Source: Halomonas sp. HL-48
Lineage (GTDB): Bacteria; Pseudomonadota; Gammaproteobacteria; Pseudomonadales; Halomonadaceae
Assembly (NCBI RefSeq): GCF_001314875.1
Contig: NZ_LJZS01000023.1
Coordinates: 1-57,074, forward strand
Reading direction: 5' to 3'
DNA length: 57,074 nucleotides
In this document: positions 29,184 to 38,389 of the stretch, piece by piece
How positions within the stretch are numbered: the first letter of the stretch is position 1
Layout: each line of letters opens with the position of its first letter
Notes under the pieces: generated by a model
What the model was told of the DNA's origin: nothing
What the model saw: the letters and a program-made list of their open reading frames with translations, nothing else
The model's database searches: none
Translations under genes and position numbers: made by a program

Positions 29184-29726
29184 ATGTCCCGAATCTGCGT
29201 TTATCTTGGCTCCCGGGAAGGCAATCGCCCTGCCTTTCGTCACGCCGCTAAGGAACTCGGCCACACCCTTGCCGCGCGCGGCGACACGCTGGTCTATGGC
29301 GGTGCTCGGGTCGGGTTGATGGGCGTGTTGGCCAATGCGGCGTTTGACGCCGGCGGCGAGGTGATTGGCGTGATGCCGGATCATCTGGTCGAGCGCGAGC
29401 AGGCCCATTTTGGCCTGACCGAGCTGATCCGTGTGCCCAACATGCACGAGCGCAAAGCCAGCATGGCCGCCAATGCGGACGCCTTCATCGCTCTGCCAGG
29501 CGGCATCGGGACCTTTGAAGAGCTGTTTGAAATCTGGACCTGGGGATATCTGGGGCTGCACGACAAGCCGCTTGGGCTGCTCAACGTTGGCGGCTTTTAC
29601 GCGCCCTTGTTGACGTTTTTGAACAGCACCGTGGAGCAGGGCTTCATGGCGCAGGCCACCCGGGATATGTTGCTCGACGCCGACACCCCCACCGCCCTGC
29701 TGGACGCAATCACCGCCAAACGCTAG
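29184..29726 (+). CDS. LOG family protein (TIGR00730; nucleotide 5'-monophosphate phosphoribohydrolase)
   Basis: Rossmann-like 'Lonely Guy' family enzyme that removes ribose 5-phosphate from cytokinin-type or purine nucleotides. The family motif PGGIGTFEELFE is complete, as are MHERKASM with the catalytic Arg region and YGGARVGLMGVLA. 180 residues. Starts with ATG at 29184 after AAGGAACC. The bacterial role is probably nucleotide salvage; plant hormone synthesis is not implied. Confidence 0.92.
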   Translation: MSRICVYLGSREGNRPAFRHAAKELGHTLAARGDTLVYGGARVGLMGVLANAAFDAGGEVIGVMPDHLVEREQAHFGLTELIRVPNMHERKASMAANADAFIALPGGIGTFEELFEIWTWGYLGLHDKPLGLLNVGGFYAPLLTFLNSTVEQGFMAQATRDMLLDADTPTALLDAITAKR

Positions 29727-29777
29727 CTAGCGAGGGGCCATGCAAACGGGTATGAAATTGGCAGGTATACCGGCCGG

Positions 29778-30290
29778 CTACTCGCACAGCCGGAGAGTTC
29801 GCTGATAGGTCAGCTGCAGTAGCCGGGCGTCTTCACCGGCACGGTGGCGGTGGATACCACGCTCCGCGATGACTGCCTCCTTGGTATCGCTCCATACCGC
29901 CTGCTGCGCTTCGCTGAGCAGAATGCGCAGCGCTTCCAGGCGAAAACGCGCCAGCATGCCGGCGTGGTGAAAAAGCAGCGAGAGCCAGGTGTTGTCGTAC
30001 CCCCAGCTGTCGCTGTAGGCCTTGCCAATCTCGCCAAGCTCGTCGTTGAGCCAGTGAGCCACCTGACGCACCGGGTAGCCTTCGCGGATCAGGCGCTCGC
30101 GGGAAATCCCATGCAGCAACTCGGCTTTGGGATCCCAGTGCGTCCACTCATCGAGCGGCTGGATCAGAAACGCACAGCTAGTGCCGTCGGCACGGGCGAT
30201 CCCCACCTCGATCGGGTAGCTACCGCGCCCGAAACCGGACGCTTCAATATCCAACACAGTCGGGAGCGTCTCGGACACAGACCGCCTCAC
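29778..30290 (-). CDS. DEDDh-type 3'-5' exonuclease domain protein
   Basis: Single-domain exonuclease-like protein of 170 residues related to the DnaQ/RNase T fold. Exo I motif DIEASG with the Asp/Glu pair near 14-16; Exo II region around HGISRE to WLNDEL with a later YDNTWL; Exo III HRHRAGEDARLL with the final His and Asp. The motif spacing is compact, so it may act on RNA or short DNA ends. It is tandem with the Sel1 gene. Substrate unknown. Confidence 0.78.
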   Translation of the reverse strand: MRRSVSETLPTVLDIEASGFGRGSYPIEVGIARADGTSCAFLIQPLDEWTHWDPKAELLHGISRERLIREGYPVRQVAHWLNDELGEIGKAYSDSWGYDNTWLSLLFHHAGMLARFRLEALRILLSEAQQAVWSDTKEAVIAERGIHRHRAGEDARLLQLTYQRTLRLCE

Positions 30291-30310
30291 TTACTCAAAT
30301 AGGGCGGCCG

Positions 30311-30799
30311 TCAGGCCGCAACGTGTTCAGAGGATTGATCCACCAAGGCCTGCCAATAGGCGGCTTGGTCGGCATCGACCGTTAAACCCAGCTCGCCCAC
30401 CCGGTAAGCAAGCGCCAGACGCTCAGCCGCTAACACATGGCCGGACTGCGCCGCACGCGCGTACCAGGTGACCGCATAGTCATCACGGCGCGGGTACTGC
30501 GCACAGCCGTTCTCATAAATGGTTGCCGCCTGATACTGCGATTTCACATCGCCAGCATGGGCAGCTTCCATCACATAGCGGGCGCCGCGAGCTTTATCGT
30601 GGGGCGACAGGCTGCGCTGCAGCAGCATATGGCCGTACACGGAAAGCGCGTCGGGGTGGCCCGCCTCTGCGCAGCGCTTGAACAAGCGCAGCGTAAGCCG
30701 CTGGGTACGCGGCGAGCGTGGCAACAGCCAACGATTCTGAAACAGTCGTTCGGCGAGCCGAAACTCCAGCCGAGTAAACAAAGATGATGCCTGCGACAT
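30311..30799 (-). CDS. Sel1-repeat protein
   Basis: Helical-repeat protein of 162 residues with two to three Sel1 (TPR-like) repeats: CAEAGHPDALSVYGHML, AAHAGDVKSQYQAATIYENG and AAQSGHVLAAERLALAYRVG. There is no signal peptide. Such proteins act as protein-binding scaffolds. It lies upstream of the exonuclease gene (21-base gap) and may be cotranscribed with it. Its upstream region contains a foldback repeat. Confidence 0.82.
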   Translation of the reverse strand: MSQASSLFTRLEFRLAERLFQNRWLLPRSPRTQRLTLRLFKRCAEAGHPDALSVYGHMLLQRSLSPHDKARGARYVMEAAHAGDVKSQYQAATIYENGCAQYPRRDDYAVTWYARAAQSGHVLAAERLALAYRVGELGLTVDADQAAYWQALVDQSSEHVAA

Positions 30800-30879
30800 G
30801 GCAAACCACCCTGTCTGTCTGTTGAAACCTTGGGCCAGCCGCCATCTCTATAAGACAACCAACCACGCGATAAACCGCA

Positions 30880-31041
30880 GCAGCCTGTCGGGCTTGACCG
30901 ATCATCACGAGAAGCACAGGTTTCGAGCCAAATTCATCGATCGTTTGAGGCGAATAGCCCGCTATTTAACGAAATCGATCGTATGAAGTTGGCCGAAAGA
31001 CTGGGATTCGCAGTCGATCAGCGTTAAGTCCGACAGGCTGC
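30880..31041. repeat. Long copy of a foldback (MITE-like) repeat element
   Basis: A 162-bp imperfect palindrome: left end CAGCCTGTCGGGCTTGAC pairs with the right end, whose complement reads CAGCCTGTCGGACTTAAC. Pairing continues inward through GATC, the TTTCG-GCC segment and AA-TTCAT to the exact centre AATAGC/GCTATT. The 82-bp element at 15935-16016 has the same ends without the centre. There is no credible coding sequence. It lies between the divergent Sel1 and aldo/keto reductase genes. Confidence 0.78.
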
Positions 31042-31061
31042 CAGCCGGTCGATGGGCTGGC
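31040..31061. repeat. Hairpin abutting the foldback repeat
   Basis: Inverted repeat GCCAGCC/GGCTGGC (7 bp, 8-base loop) directly at the right end of the long foldback element. It could be an old target duplication, a terminator stem or part of the element. No T-run follows. Confidence 0.4.
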
Positions 31062-31207
31062 AAGCATACGCCTGCCTTGGCGGGGACTCAACCCCTCTGA
31101 TTTGCTGCCTGGCGAAGGCCTCGCTAACATGCCCCACACCCCACGACGCGATGCGCTATATTAGCCGTGCATCCCGCTCGTTATCGTGCTCAACCAAGGA
31201 GAAAGCC

Positions 31208-32239
31208 ATGCAAACGCGACCATTGGGCAGAACCGGTATGGAAGTCAGCCGACTTTGCCTGGGCACCATGACGTTTGGCGAACAAAACAGCGAAGCCGAG
31301 GCCCACGAACAGCTCGACCGCGCCGTGGCCTTTGGCATCAATTTTATCGATACCGCCGAAATGTACCCCGTCCCGCCCAAGGCGGAGACTCAAGGACTGA
31401 CCGAGCGCTATATAGGCAGCTGGCTCAAAGAGCGTGGCGCACGCGACGACGTGATCATCGCCACGAAAGCGGCCGGTCCCGGGCTGGACCATATACGGGG
31501 TGGGCCGCGCCTGACGCGCGAGCATCTTTTCAAGGCGGTCGATACCAGCCTCGAGCGTCTGCAAACCGACTACATCGACCTTTACCAGCTTCACTGGCCC
31601 GACCGCAGCACCAACTTTTTCGGCAAGCTCGGTTACGTGCACAACGAGGAAGAAGACGCCACGCCGCTGGACGAGACCCTGAGCGCGCTCAAGGAACTCG
31701 TCGACGCGGGTAAAATTCGCGCCATCGGGCTTTCCAACGACACCCCCTGGGGCACCATGCGCGCCCTGCAGCTCGCCGATCAGCTCGACGTGCCGCGGGT
31801 GGCCTCGATCCAGAACCCCTATAACCTGCTCAACCGCTCCTTCGAGGTGGGCCTCGCTGAAATCGCCCACCGCGAAGATGTCGGGCTGCTGGCCTACTCG
31901 CCGCTGGGCTTTGGCGTACTCTCGGGCAAATACCTGAATGGCGCGCAGCCGCCCACCGGCCGCTTGACCCTGTTCGAGCGTTTCAAGCGCTATACCTCGC
32001 CGGAAGCCGAAGCGGCGACCAAGGCTTATGTGTCGCTGGCGCGCGACTACGGCCTCGACCCCGCGCAAATGGCCCTGGCATTCGTCAATTCACGCAGCTT
32101 CCTGACCAGCAACATTATTGGCGCCACCACCATGGAACAGTTGGAAAGCAACCTGGCCAGCGAAAGCCTCAAGCTGGACGACGACCTGCTGGAAGCCATC
32201 GACGATATTCATCGCCGCATGCCCAACCCCTGCCCCTAA
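31208..32239 (+). CDS. NADP(H)-dependent aldo/keto reductase (Tas-like)
   Basis: TIM-barrel oxidoreductase that reduces aldehydes or ketones. The catalytic tetrad is visible: Asp and Tyr in FIDTAEMYPVP, Lys in IIATKAAGP, His in LYQLHWPDR. The cofactor 2'-phosphate region is near the C terminus (SNIIGATTMEQLESNL). The closest pattern is E. coli Tas (MQxRPLGRTGMEVSRLCLGTMTFG). ATG 31208 follows AAGGAG and gives 343 residues. The longer upstream frame runs through non-coding sequence. Substrate unknown. Confidence 0.92.
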   Translation: MQTRPLGRTGMEVSRLCLGTMTFGEQNSEAEAHEQLDRAVAFGINFIDTAEMYPVPPKAETQGLTERYIGSWLKERGARDDVIIATKAAGPGLDHIRGGPRLTREHLFKAVDTSLERLQTDYIDLYQLHWPDRSTNFFGKLGYVHNEEEDATPLDETLSALKELVDAGKIRAIGLSNDTPWGTMRALQLADQLDVPRVASIQNPYNLLNRSFEVGLAEIAHREDVGLLAYSPLGFGVLSGKYLNGAQPPTGRLTLFERFKRYTSPEAEAATKAYVSLARDYGLDPAQMALAFVNSRSFLTSNIIGATTMEQLESNLASESLKLDDDLLEAIDDIHRRMPNPCP

Positions 32240-32281
32240 TCGCGCCTCGCGCCTCACGCGCGGGAGACGCTATCGGGCCTA

Positions 32282-32305
32282 TAGCCTCGGCCATCGCCGA
32301 GGCTT
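32282..32305 (+). terminator. Hairpin after the aldo/keto reductase gene
   Basis: Stem AGCCTCGGC/GCCGAGGCT with a short loop, followed by TTGAT only. It is probably a terminator, but it abuts the next promoter. Confidence 0.5.
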
Positions 32306-32313
32306 GATATAAT
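32305..32313 (+). promoter_or_regulatory. Extended -10 promoter of yaaA
   Basis: TGATATAAT: a perfect TATAAT at 32308-32313 with a TGn extension, about 38 bases before the yaaA start. The -35 region falls in the preceding hairpin and is poor, as is usual for extended -10 promoters. Confidence 0.6.
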
Positions 32314-32350
32314 GCCTTTCATTACTTCAGGACGTGCCAAGGAATCTGCC

Positions 32351-33130
32351 ATGTTGAGCGTCATTTCACCGGCTAAAACGCTGGACTTTGAAACCCCGCC
32401 GACCACCCAGGACGTCACCCAGCCTGACTTCCTGGACGACAGCCAGGCGCTGATCGACATCCTGCGTGACTACTCGCCCCAGCAGATCAGCGACCTGATG
32501 GGCATCAGCGATAAGCTCGCGGGCCTTAACGCGGCGCGCTTCGCCGACTGGCAGCCGCCGTTTTCGCTTGCGAACGCCAAGCCCGCCGCCCAGGCCTTCC
32601 AGGGCGATGTCTACACGGGGCTCGAAGCCGATACCTTCAGCGACAAAGACAACCGCTATGCCCAGCAGCATCTGCGTATCCTGTCAGGGCTTTATGGCCT
32701 GCTGCGCCCGCTGGATCTGATTCAGCCCTACCGGCTTGAGATGGGCACCAAGCTCGCCAATCCGGCGGGCAAGGACCTGTACGCCTACTGGAAGCCCACG
32801 CTGACCTCGGCGCTCAATGACGCCATTGCCGCCAGTGGTTCAAAGGTGCTGGTCAACCTGGCGTCCAACGAATACTTCAAAGCCATTGACGCCAAGCAGC
32901 TCGATGCACGGATCATCACGCCGGTGTTCAAGGACGAGAAAAACGGTACTTTCAAGATCATTAGCTTCTACGCCAAAAAGGCGCGCGGGCTGATGAGCGC
33001 CTGGATCATTCGCCAGCAGGTCAACGACCCCGAGGCGCTGAAAGACTTTGATGTCGCCGGCTACCGGTTTGACCCGGCAGCCTCCCAGGGCGACACCTTG
33101 GTGTTTACCCGCCGCGAGGCTGACCGTTAA
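32351..33130 (+). CDS. yaaA: Peroxide stress protein YaaA (UPF0246)
   Basis: Cytoplasmic protein that in E. coli lowers free iron and protects DNA during peroxide stress. The family start [16 protein letters not shown] is plain, as are [19 protein letters not shown] and the C-terminal [13 protein letters not shown] 32351 gives 259 residues, the family size; an in-frame start 13 codons earlier is unlikely. No OxyR site is obvious. Confidence 0.95.
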   Translation: MLSVISPAKTLDFETPPTTQDVTQPDFLDDSQALIDILRDYSPQQISDLMGISDKLAGLNAARFADWQPPFSLANAKPAAQAFQGDVYTGLEADTFSDKDNRYAQQHLRILSGLYGLLRPLDLIQPYRLEMGTKLANPAGKDLYAYWKPTLTSALNDAIAASGSKVLVNLASNEYFKAIDAKQLDARIITPVFKDEKNGTFKIISFYAKKARGLMSAWIIRQQVNDPEALKDFDVAGYRFDPAASQGDTLVFTRREADR

Positions 33131-33145
33131 GGGCTCAGTTAACCG

Positions 33146-33721
33146 TCAAAAAAACCGCACCGCCTTTGCCGCGCGAGGCTTCAGGAACTGGCGGTGCACG
33201 TCGCCAAACGCTGGGGTGTCGCAGCGATGCAGCCACTCGTAGGCGACCATATCCGCCGTGACCGCCTGCGCCCCCAACGCACAGGCCCGTTCCCGGGCCA
33301 GCGCCGCTTCGTCGGCGCGACGGCTGGCCGTGGCCTCGCTCAGCCAATACACCGCATAGCCATCGGCTAACAGCCCGAGGGCGGTTTGCAGCACGCAAAT
33401 ATGCGCCTCGGTCCCGCACAGCACGATCTGCTGCCGGCCGGTGGCACTCAATGCCTCCCGAAACGCGGCCTCTTCCGTGGCGGCAAAATGGCGCTTTTGC
33501 CATATCGTTGGTGCGGTTCGATCCGCCAACAATGCCGCCGCGGTGCCGCCGAGCTTCTCCGGCATCTGCTCGGTCAGCCACACGGGCACCTCCAGCGCGT
33601 TCGCCACCCCGTAAAGCCAATGGGCCTCGGCAATCGCTTCGCCACCTCCGTCGATCACCGGCAGCAGACCCGCCTGAAAATCGACCATCAGGAGCACACT
33701 TTTTTCGCGTTGCAAACGCAC
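33146..33721 (-). CDS. Isochorismatase-family cysteine hydrolase
   Basis: Nicotinamidase/isochorismatase-like enzyme of 191 residues. Catalytic triad: Asp in LMVDFQAGLLP (near 14), Lys in IWQKRHFAA, Cys in LCGTEAHICV. The substrate is unclear: the zinc-site histidines of true nicotinamidases are not evident, so an isochorismatase-like hydrolase of the YcaC type is likelier. It is convergent with yaaA. The start at 33721 gives MRLQREKSVLLMVDFQ. Confidence 0.88.
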   Translation of the reverse strand: MRLQREKSVLLMVDFQAGLLPVIDGGGEAIAEAHWLYGVANALEVPVWLTEQMPEKLGGTAAALLADRTAPTIWQKRHFAATEEAAFREALSATGRQQIVLCGTEAHICVLQTALGLLADGYAVYWLSEATASRRADEAALARERACALGAQAVTADMVAYEWLHRCDTPAFGDVHRQFLKPRAAKAVRFF

Positions 33722-33876
33722 GTTATCACCTCATTATTATCTTTATGGTAACCCTAATAGAAACAGACGACGCCCACGCTCAATAGGCGGTAAACTAGCG
33801 ACCGTCTTCAACCATCTTGTATTCCCCATTGTATCCCCTTTGCGCCCAGCGGCGCTTGATAACCCGGAGAAACACA

Positions 33877-34704
33877 ATGCTGCGACAGCTTTTTGTCATG
33901 TTATTGGTAAGCGTGATGGGCTTTGGCCTGGCGGTCGAATCCGCCGATGCCCGCCGCCTGGGCGGCGGCGCTAGTAGCGGCAGCTTTTCGCGCTCGGCCG
34001 ACCGCCCGGCTGCTACCCAGCAACAGCAGGCACAGCGCAACGACCAAGGCCAAGCAGGTGCAGCGGCACGCCGCGGCGGCATGGGCGGCATGTTCGGCGG
34101 CTTACTGGCCGGCGGGCTGCTGGCGGCGCTGTTCTTTGGCGGCGCCTTCGACGAACTCCGTCTGATGGATCTGCTGGTCATGGCCGGTGTCGCCTTGCTG
34201 GCGGTCATGGCGTTTCGCGCCATGCGACAGCCCGCTTCCGCGCCCTCGGGGCAGACACGCTCTACCAATTCATCCAGTTCATCTTTCGAAGCGCAAGGCG
34301 GCGCGACTTCCAGCGGCCTAGCCGCCTCCGCCACGCCGGCGTGGTTCGACAAGGAACGTTTCCTGAGCGGTGCCAAAGAACATTTCATGACCCTGCAGCG
34401 CGCCTGGGATAACAACGACTTCAGCCGCCTGCAGGAATACGTCACGCCCGAATACTATAACGTGCTGCGCGCCGAGCGTGCCCAGCAACCCGCCAACAAC
34501 CAGACCGAAATCGTGCGACTGTTTGCCGAACTGGGCAACGTGACGGAAGTGGGCGACCATGCCGAGGCGACGGTGATCTTCCATGGCCTGCTGGAAGAAA
34601 ACGGTGAGCAGACCGAGTTCAACGAAACCTGGCACCTGACCCGCGCCATGCGCGATGACGCCCCCTGGTACCTGCAAGGCATCGAGCAGAATCCAGGCGC
34701 TTAA
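33877..34704 (+). CDS. Tim44-like domain protein, exported or membrane-anchored
   Basis: A 275-residue protein with an N-terminal signal or anchor (LRQLFVMLLVSVMGFGLAVESADA). A Gly/Ser/Gln-rich linker with RRLGGGASSGSF follows, then two hydrophobic segments (GGMFGGLLAGGLLAALFFGG and LMDLLVMAGVALLAVMAF), then a C-terminal Tim44-like domain (about 155-270) that includes HFMTLQRAWDNNDFSRLQEYV. Bacterial members are of unknown function; some bind membranes. ATG 33877 with CGGAG upstream is preferred over earlier in-frame starts. Monocistronic by layout. Confidence 0.82.
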   Translation: MLRQLFVMLLVSVMGFGLAVESADARRLGGGASSGSFSRSADRPAATQQQQAQRNDQGQAGAAARRGGMGGMFGGLLAGGLLAALFFGGAFDELRLMDLLVMAGVALLAVMAFRAMRQPASAPSGQTRSTNSSSSSFEAQGGATSSGLAASATPAWFDKERFLSGAKEHFMTLQRAWDNNDFSRLQEYVTPEYYNVLRAERAQQPANNQTEIVRLFAELGNVTEVGDHAEATVIFHGLLEENGEQTEFNETWHLTRAMRDDAPWYLQGIEQNPGA

Positions 34705-34737
34705 ACACGCAGGACATCGCTGAACGCCTTAATAGAA

Positions 34738-34759
34738 ACGCCCCGCGAAAGCGGGGCGT
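34738..34759 (-). terminator. Terminator between convergent tim44-like and trpS genes
   Basis: Perfect stem ACGCCCCGC/GCGGGGCGT with a GAAA loop. On the minus strand it is followed by TTCTATT, so it most likely ends trpS and may act both ways. Confidence 0.75.
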
Positions 34760-34786
34760 TGGCGTTCATGAGACAACCGCTGACAA

Positions 34787-35800
34787 TCAGCTAAAACGCC
34801 CCAGGCCGACCGTGGCGCGTAACGTGTCCATGGTCACGGCGGTTTCCTCACGGGCGCGCTCGGCACCGCGCTGCAGCACCGCTTCGATGTGGCCCGGGTC
34901 TTCCATCAGCGCGTTGTAGCGCTCACGGGGAGCTTCCAGGTGGGCGTTGAGGTACTCGAACACCTGGTTTTTCGCATCGCCCCAGCCAATCCCCTCGGCA
35001 TACTGCCGACGCATGGCGGCGGTTTCCTCGTCGGAGGCAAAGGCCGCATAAATCTGGAACAGCGTGCAGGAATCCGGGTCTTTCGGCTCGCCGGGCTCCA
35101 GCGAGTTGGTCTTGATTTTGCGCACCAGTTTTTGCAGCTTTTTCTCGCCCACAAACAGCGGAATGGTGTTGTTATAGCTCTTGGACATCTTGCGGCCGTC
35201 CAGCCCGCCCAGCACCTGGCTTTTCTCGTCCACCACCGCGGTGGGCAGGGTGAAATACTCACCTTTGTACAGATGGTTGAAACGGCCGGCGATATCCCGC
35301 GCCATTTCGATGTGCTGAATCTGATCGCGGCCTACCGGTACCTTGTGGGCGTTGAACATCAGGATGTCGGCGGCCATCAGCACGGGGTAGCCAAACAGCC
35401 CCATGGTAATGCCCTTGTCCGGGTCCTGGTTGCCCGCTTCCTCGTTTTCCGCCACTGCCGCCTTGTAGGCGTGGGCCCGGTTCATCAGCCCCTTGGCGCA
35501 CACGCAGGACAGCAGCCAGGTCAGCTCGGGGATTTCCGGAATATCCGACTGGCGATAGAAAATGGCATTATCGGTATCCAGCCCCAGCGCCAGCCAGGTC
35601 GCGGCGATTTCCAGACGCGACTGCTGCACGCGCTTGGGATCCTGACACTTGATCAGCGCGTGAAAGTCGGCCAGAAAGTAGAACGACTGAACGCTGGGAT
35701 CCTGGCTCGCCTCAATGGCGGGTTTGATCGCCCCCACGTAGTTGCCCAGATGGGGTGTGCCCGTCGTGGTAATACCGGTAAGAACACGGGTCTGACTCAT
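34787..35800 (-). CDS. trpS: Tryptophan--tRNA ligase
   Basis: Class I aminoacyl-tRNA synthetase that charges tRNA-Trp. The HIGH-type motif is TPHLGNYVG near 15-23 and the KMSKS loop is [10 protein letters not shown] near 190. It has 337 residues, the bacterial size. It stands between the minor-pilin operon and a convergent terminator. A 110-base gap separates it from pilX upstream, so it probably has its own promoter. Confidence 0.97.
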   Translation of the reverse strand: MSQTRVLTGITTTGTPHLGNYVGAIKPAIEASQDPSVQSFYFLADFHALIKCQDPKRVQQSRLEIAATWLALGLDTDNAIFYRQSDIPEIPELTWLLSCVCAKGLMNRAHAYKAAVAENEEAGNQDPDKGITMGLFGYPVLMAADILMFNAHKVPVGRDQIQHIEMARDIAGRFNHLYKGEYFTLPTAVVDEKSQVLGGLDGRKMSKSYNNTIPLFVGEKKLQKLVRKIKTNSLEPGEPKDPDSCTLFQIYAAFASDEETAAMRRQYAEGIGWGDAKNQVFEYLNAHLEAPRERYNALMEDPGHIEAVLQRGAERAREETAVTMDTLRATVGLGRFS

Positions 35801-35910
35801 TGGAAGTTAGCCTATCACTGGAATAATGCGGAACGGACCGAGCATTTGAGTCTACCATGCTGGATATTGCAAGTAGAGGCTCAGGAAGCTCTATAGTCAC
35901 TTAATATCCT

Positions 35911-37338
35911 TCAGTTAAATGGCGCCCAACTGCCACCGCTAGTTCCTGTACCTGTACTTTCATTACTAGAGCTATCAACAAAACTCCCCTCCCCGATAAT
36001 ACGACCAGCACCACTCACATTGACGCGTTCTCCCCATACAACGCCTCTCAATCCCCCACTGCCCAAAATATCAATTGTGGCGAAGGGGGCATAAATCATG
36101 GCCATCACTTGGGCGCTCCCACCGATTGTGACCTGATCACCTAATGAGTAAATTGCGAACCGTGGGTTTCCGCTCTCAGTTTTCACAGATAAATTTTGCA
36201 TTTGTAACGAGCTGCTTAGCTGGACATCGCCGGTTACCAGCACCGTTAATGAACTATCCCCCTCAAAGTTGAGACCTTCGCCTCCACCGCCTCCAAGGGT
36301 TAAGTCTCCATCAACAAGAAGAACGGCATCCCCCACCACCGTTAAGCTGCCATTCGTCTGGTTAAAATCTCGCGTCCTCAGCACTGGAAAAGTACCTGCT
36401 ATTTCCGGCACCTCGGATACATCGTAATCAGCAGCCTCTACCATGACTTGATTGTCTCTGACATCATAAGCTTCATTAAAACCAACGAGGCCACTACCAC
36501 TTATCGTGGCGGTAACAATTGGCCATTGACCGATACGAACATTGCTATAATCGTACGGACGCTCCGTCAAAGCTCTTGTTTTATTGTCTATCGATACATA
36601 AACGTCATCGATACCTAGCGGATCTTCTTCGACTGATTCAAAAGTGACATTTTCCCGAAAGTTTTGCGTTTGCTCTTCGTCCCAATAACTAGGAGAGTCA
36701 ATCGACCCAGCCGCATCAATTGAGTCTGGTGTCGAGGCACCGCCTTTTATTTCCACATCTCCGCTAGTAGTAAGCCCGCCGCTCACCTGTGCGCTGCCCG
36801 TTAGCCTAACCCCCCCTTTGCCTGCGACAACCGCTCCGCTACCGAAGCTATTATTACCCCCATCTCCCTCTTCAGGAGAAGAACCGGGACCTCCACTAGT
36901 GTTGGGGTAAAGCACATAATAATCGACGGCTATGAAATCATTCACCGAGCTTTCTGCACTGTTTTTTACTTGACCGACTATGAGTTCAGCATTTTGCTCA
37001 TCATCTTGGCATTCAGCGTAATAATACCCTGCTGTAACATCGCTGCTTTCTCCGATCGACTCGACTAAAATAAATTCTGAAAAATCTCCTGGCTTGGCCG
37101 CATTTTTTTTGACTGATTCTTTTAGATCTTCACAACTCGAACCGCCTCCTCCTGCTGGACTTTGCTCAGATCTTGTTATCGCACCTGACTCTGCGGCCAT
37201 TTGCGCTAATATTGAAGCACGATAGTTTCCCGCCAGCCGCTCATCGACCAGGGCCGTTTGCATACCAGAGAGACCGAGCGTCATGGAACCAGCAAGCAAC
37301 GCCATGACAATCACTAATGCCGCACCTTGTTGTTTCAT
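35911..37338 (-). CDS. pilX: PilX-type minor pilin with large C-terminal beta-rich domain
   Basis: N-terminal PilX-type prepilin-like segment (QQGAALVIVMALLAGSMTLGLSG) with a membrane helix, then AAESG as in PilX proteins. PilX is usually under 200 residues; this one has 475. Residues about 170-460 are Gly/Ser/Val-rich with regular repeats of short strands (GKGGVRLTGSAQVSGG, GDVQLSSSLQMQNLSV, FATIDILGSGGLRGVVWG), suggesting a beta-helix or polymer-forming domain. It overlaps pilW by 4 bases and ends the operon. Base composition is clearly less GC-rich than its neighbours, a sign of fast evolution or transfer. It may be the tip adhesin, because no pilY1 is present. Confidence 0.75.
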   Translation of the reverse strand: MKQQGAALVIVMALLAGSMTLGLSGMQTALVDERLAGNYRASILAQMAAESGAITRSEQSPAGGGGSSCEDLKESVKKNAAKPGDFSEFILVESIGESSDVTAGYYYAECQDDEQNAELIVGQVKNSAESSVNDFIAVDYYVLYPNTSGGPGSSPEEGDGGNNSFGSGAVVAGKGGVRLTGSAQVSGGLTTSGDVEIKGGASTPDSIDAAGSIDSPSYWDEEQTQNFRENVTFESVEEDPLGIDDVYVSIDNKTRALTERPYDYSNVRIGQWPIVTATISGSGLVGFNEAYDVRDNQVMVEAADYDVSEVPEIAGTFPVLRTRDFNQTNGSLTVVGDAVLLVDGDLTLGGGGGEGLNFEGDSSLTVLVTGDVQLSSSLQMQNLSVKTESGNPRFAIYSLGDQVTIGGSAQVMAMIYAPFATIDILGSGGLRGVVWGERVNVSGAGRIIGEGSFVDSSSNESTGTGTSGGSWAPFN

Positions 37339-37973
37339 GGAGCATTACAGCCATTACGGTTGGTGTTGAACATTCCATTTCCTGGGACGTAACAACGGTC
37401 GTTGTAAATTTGGTCACCATTCATGTAATAACCAGGGTTATCAGGGTCAGGTGTCGTGGAGTCATTAGCGTTGTCTTCGCCGTTTTGTGTCGATTCGTCT
37501 GCCTCCAGCACTGCAGATCGTTGAGCGACATGAAAAATGATCGGCTCGCCGTTGTTTTCGATCGGAAGTGACACTCGGAAAAGGGCGTCATTGCCAGGCA
37601 CGGGCTCGCCGAGTTCGTGTTCTTCTTCTTTACACTGGTTGCCGTCACCGGGCACATCCTTGGGAAAACTGACCAGCGGCTGATTACCCTCTTCAGTATC
37701 GGCCACGGTGCAGGTGCACTGCTGATTTTCCTGCACGTCCTCTGCACTGCATTCAAGCGTAAAGCGCCCTGGCCCGTTCTGGCGAATCTCACTTGTCACG
37801 CGCTGGGCGATAAACACCAGGTTTTCCTGCTTGCGGCTGACCTCATCGACCTGCTGAAAGGTTTGAAAGGTGGTAAGAAACAGCTGACCGGCGCCCAGAA
37901 TGATGATGGTGCCGATCACCATAGCCACCATAAGCTCTACCAGGGTAAACCCGCGCTGAGTGTGCCTCATCAC
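37335..37973 (-). CDS. pilW: Type IV pilus minor pilin PilW
   Basis: Minor pilin that helps start pilus assembly. The prepilin signature is complete: RG before FTLVELMVAMVIGTIIILG, followed by a helical stretch QLFLTTFQTFQQVDEVSRKQ typical of PilW. The globular part has several Cys pairs (CSAEDVQENQQCTC, CYVPGNGMFNTNRNGC). 212 residues is shorter than many PilW. It overlaps pilV and pilX by 4 bases each, indicating translational coupling. Confidence 0.88.
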   Translation of the reverse strand: MMRHTQRGFTLVELMVAMVIGTIIILGAGQLFLTTFQTFQQVDEVSRKQENLVFIAQRVTSEIRQNGPGRFTLECSAEDVQENQQCTCTVADTEEGNQPLVSFPKDVPGDGNQCKEEEHELGEPVPGNDALFRVSLPIENNGEPIIFHVAQRSAVLEADESTQNGEDNANDSTTPDPDNPGYYMNGDQIYNDRCYVPGNGMFNTNRNGCNAP

Positions 37974-38389
37974 AGGTCCTCCAGGTTGGGTAGGCGAAAG
38001 CGGTAGTCGAGTGAGTCATTATCATCACTATCCAGCATCAGCGTGACGGTGAACTGGCAGCTATCATCTCCACTCCCTTGCGCAATATCGCTTTGCGCCT
38101 CAACGGCGTTGCGCAGCGGTGAATAATCTTCATCCTGGAACCACTGATCTCGCCAAGCCGCTTGAACCGCCCCAATGTCGATGGCATCACAGCCGTCTTC
38201 TGGCTCAAGCGTTGCCCACAGCCGTTCCTGAGCGTCTACCGCCGCCACGCTCGCCACCGAACGCTGGTAGCCCAGAGAGGCGCTTTGCAACGCCTTGAGC
38301 TGCATGGCCGCCACGCCTACGAGGCCAAGCGATAACACCAGCAGCGCAATCAGTGCTTCGACAAGGCTGAATCCGCGCTGCGACATCAT
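37970..38389 (-). CDS. pilV: Type IV pilus minor pilin PilV
   Basis: Small minor pilin of 139 residues with prepilin cleavage at QRG before FSLVEALIALLVLSLGLVGV. The helix continues as MQLKALQSASLGYQRSVAS, as in PilV. It takes part in the initiating minor-pilin complex with FimU, PilW and PilX. ATGA overlaps on both sides place it third in the pilE-fimU-pilV-pilW-pilX operon. Confidence 0.88.
   Translation of the reverse strand: MMSQRGFSLVEALIALLVLSLGLVGVAAMQLKALQSASLGYQRSVASVAAVDAQERLWATLEPEDGCDAIDIGAVQAAWRDQWFQDEDYSPLRNAVEAQSDIAQGSGDDSCQFTVTLMLDSDDNDSLDYRFRLPNLEDL

Noticed and set aside
28287..29561. 424-codon minus-strand open frame across three plus-strand genes
   Set aside because: It crosses gene boundaries and intergenic sequence of three supported genes; its product has no recognisable features.
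30798..30986. 62-codon plus-strand frame in the long foldback repeat
   Set aside because: It lies across one arm of the palindrome; no ribosome site, and the repeat explains the sequence.
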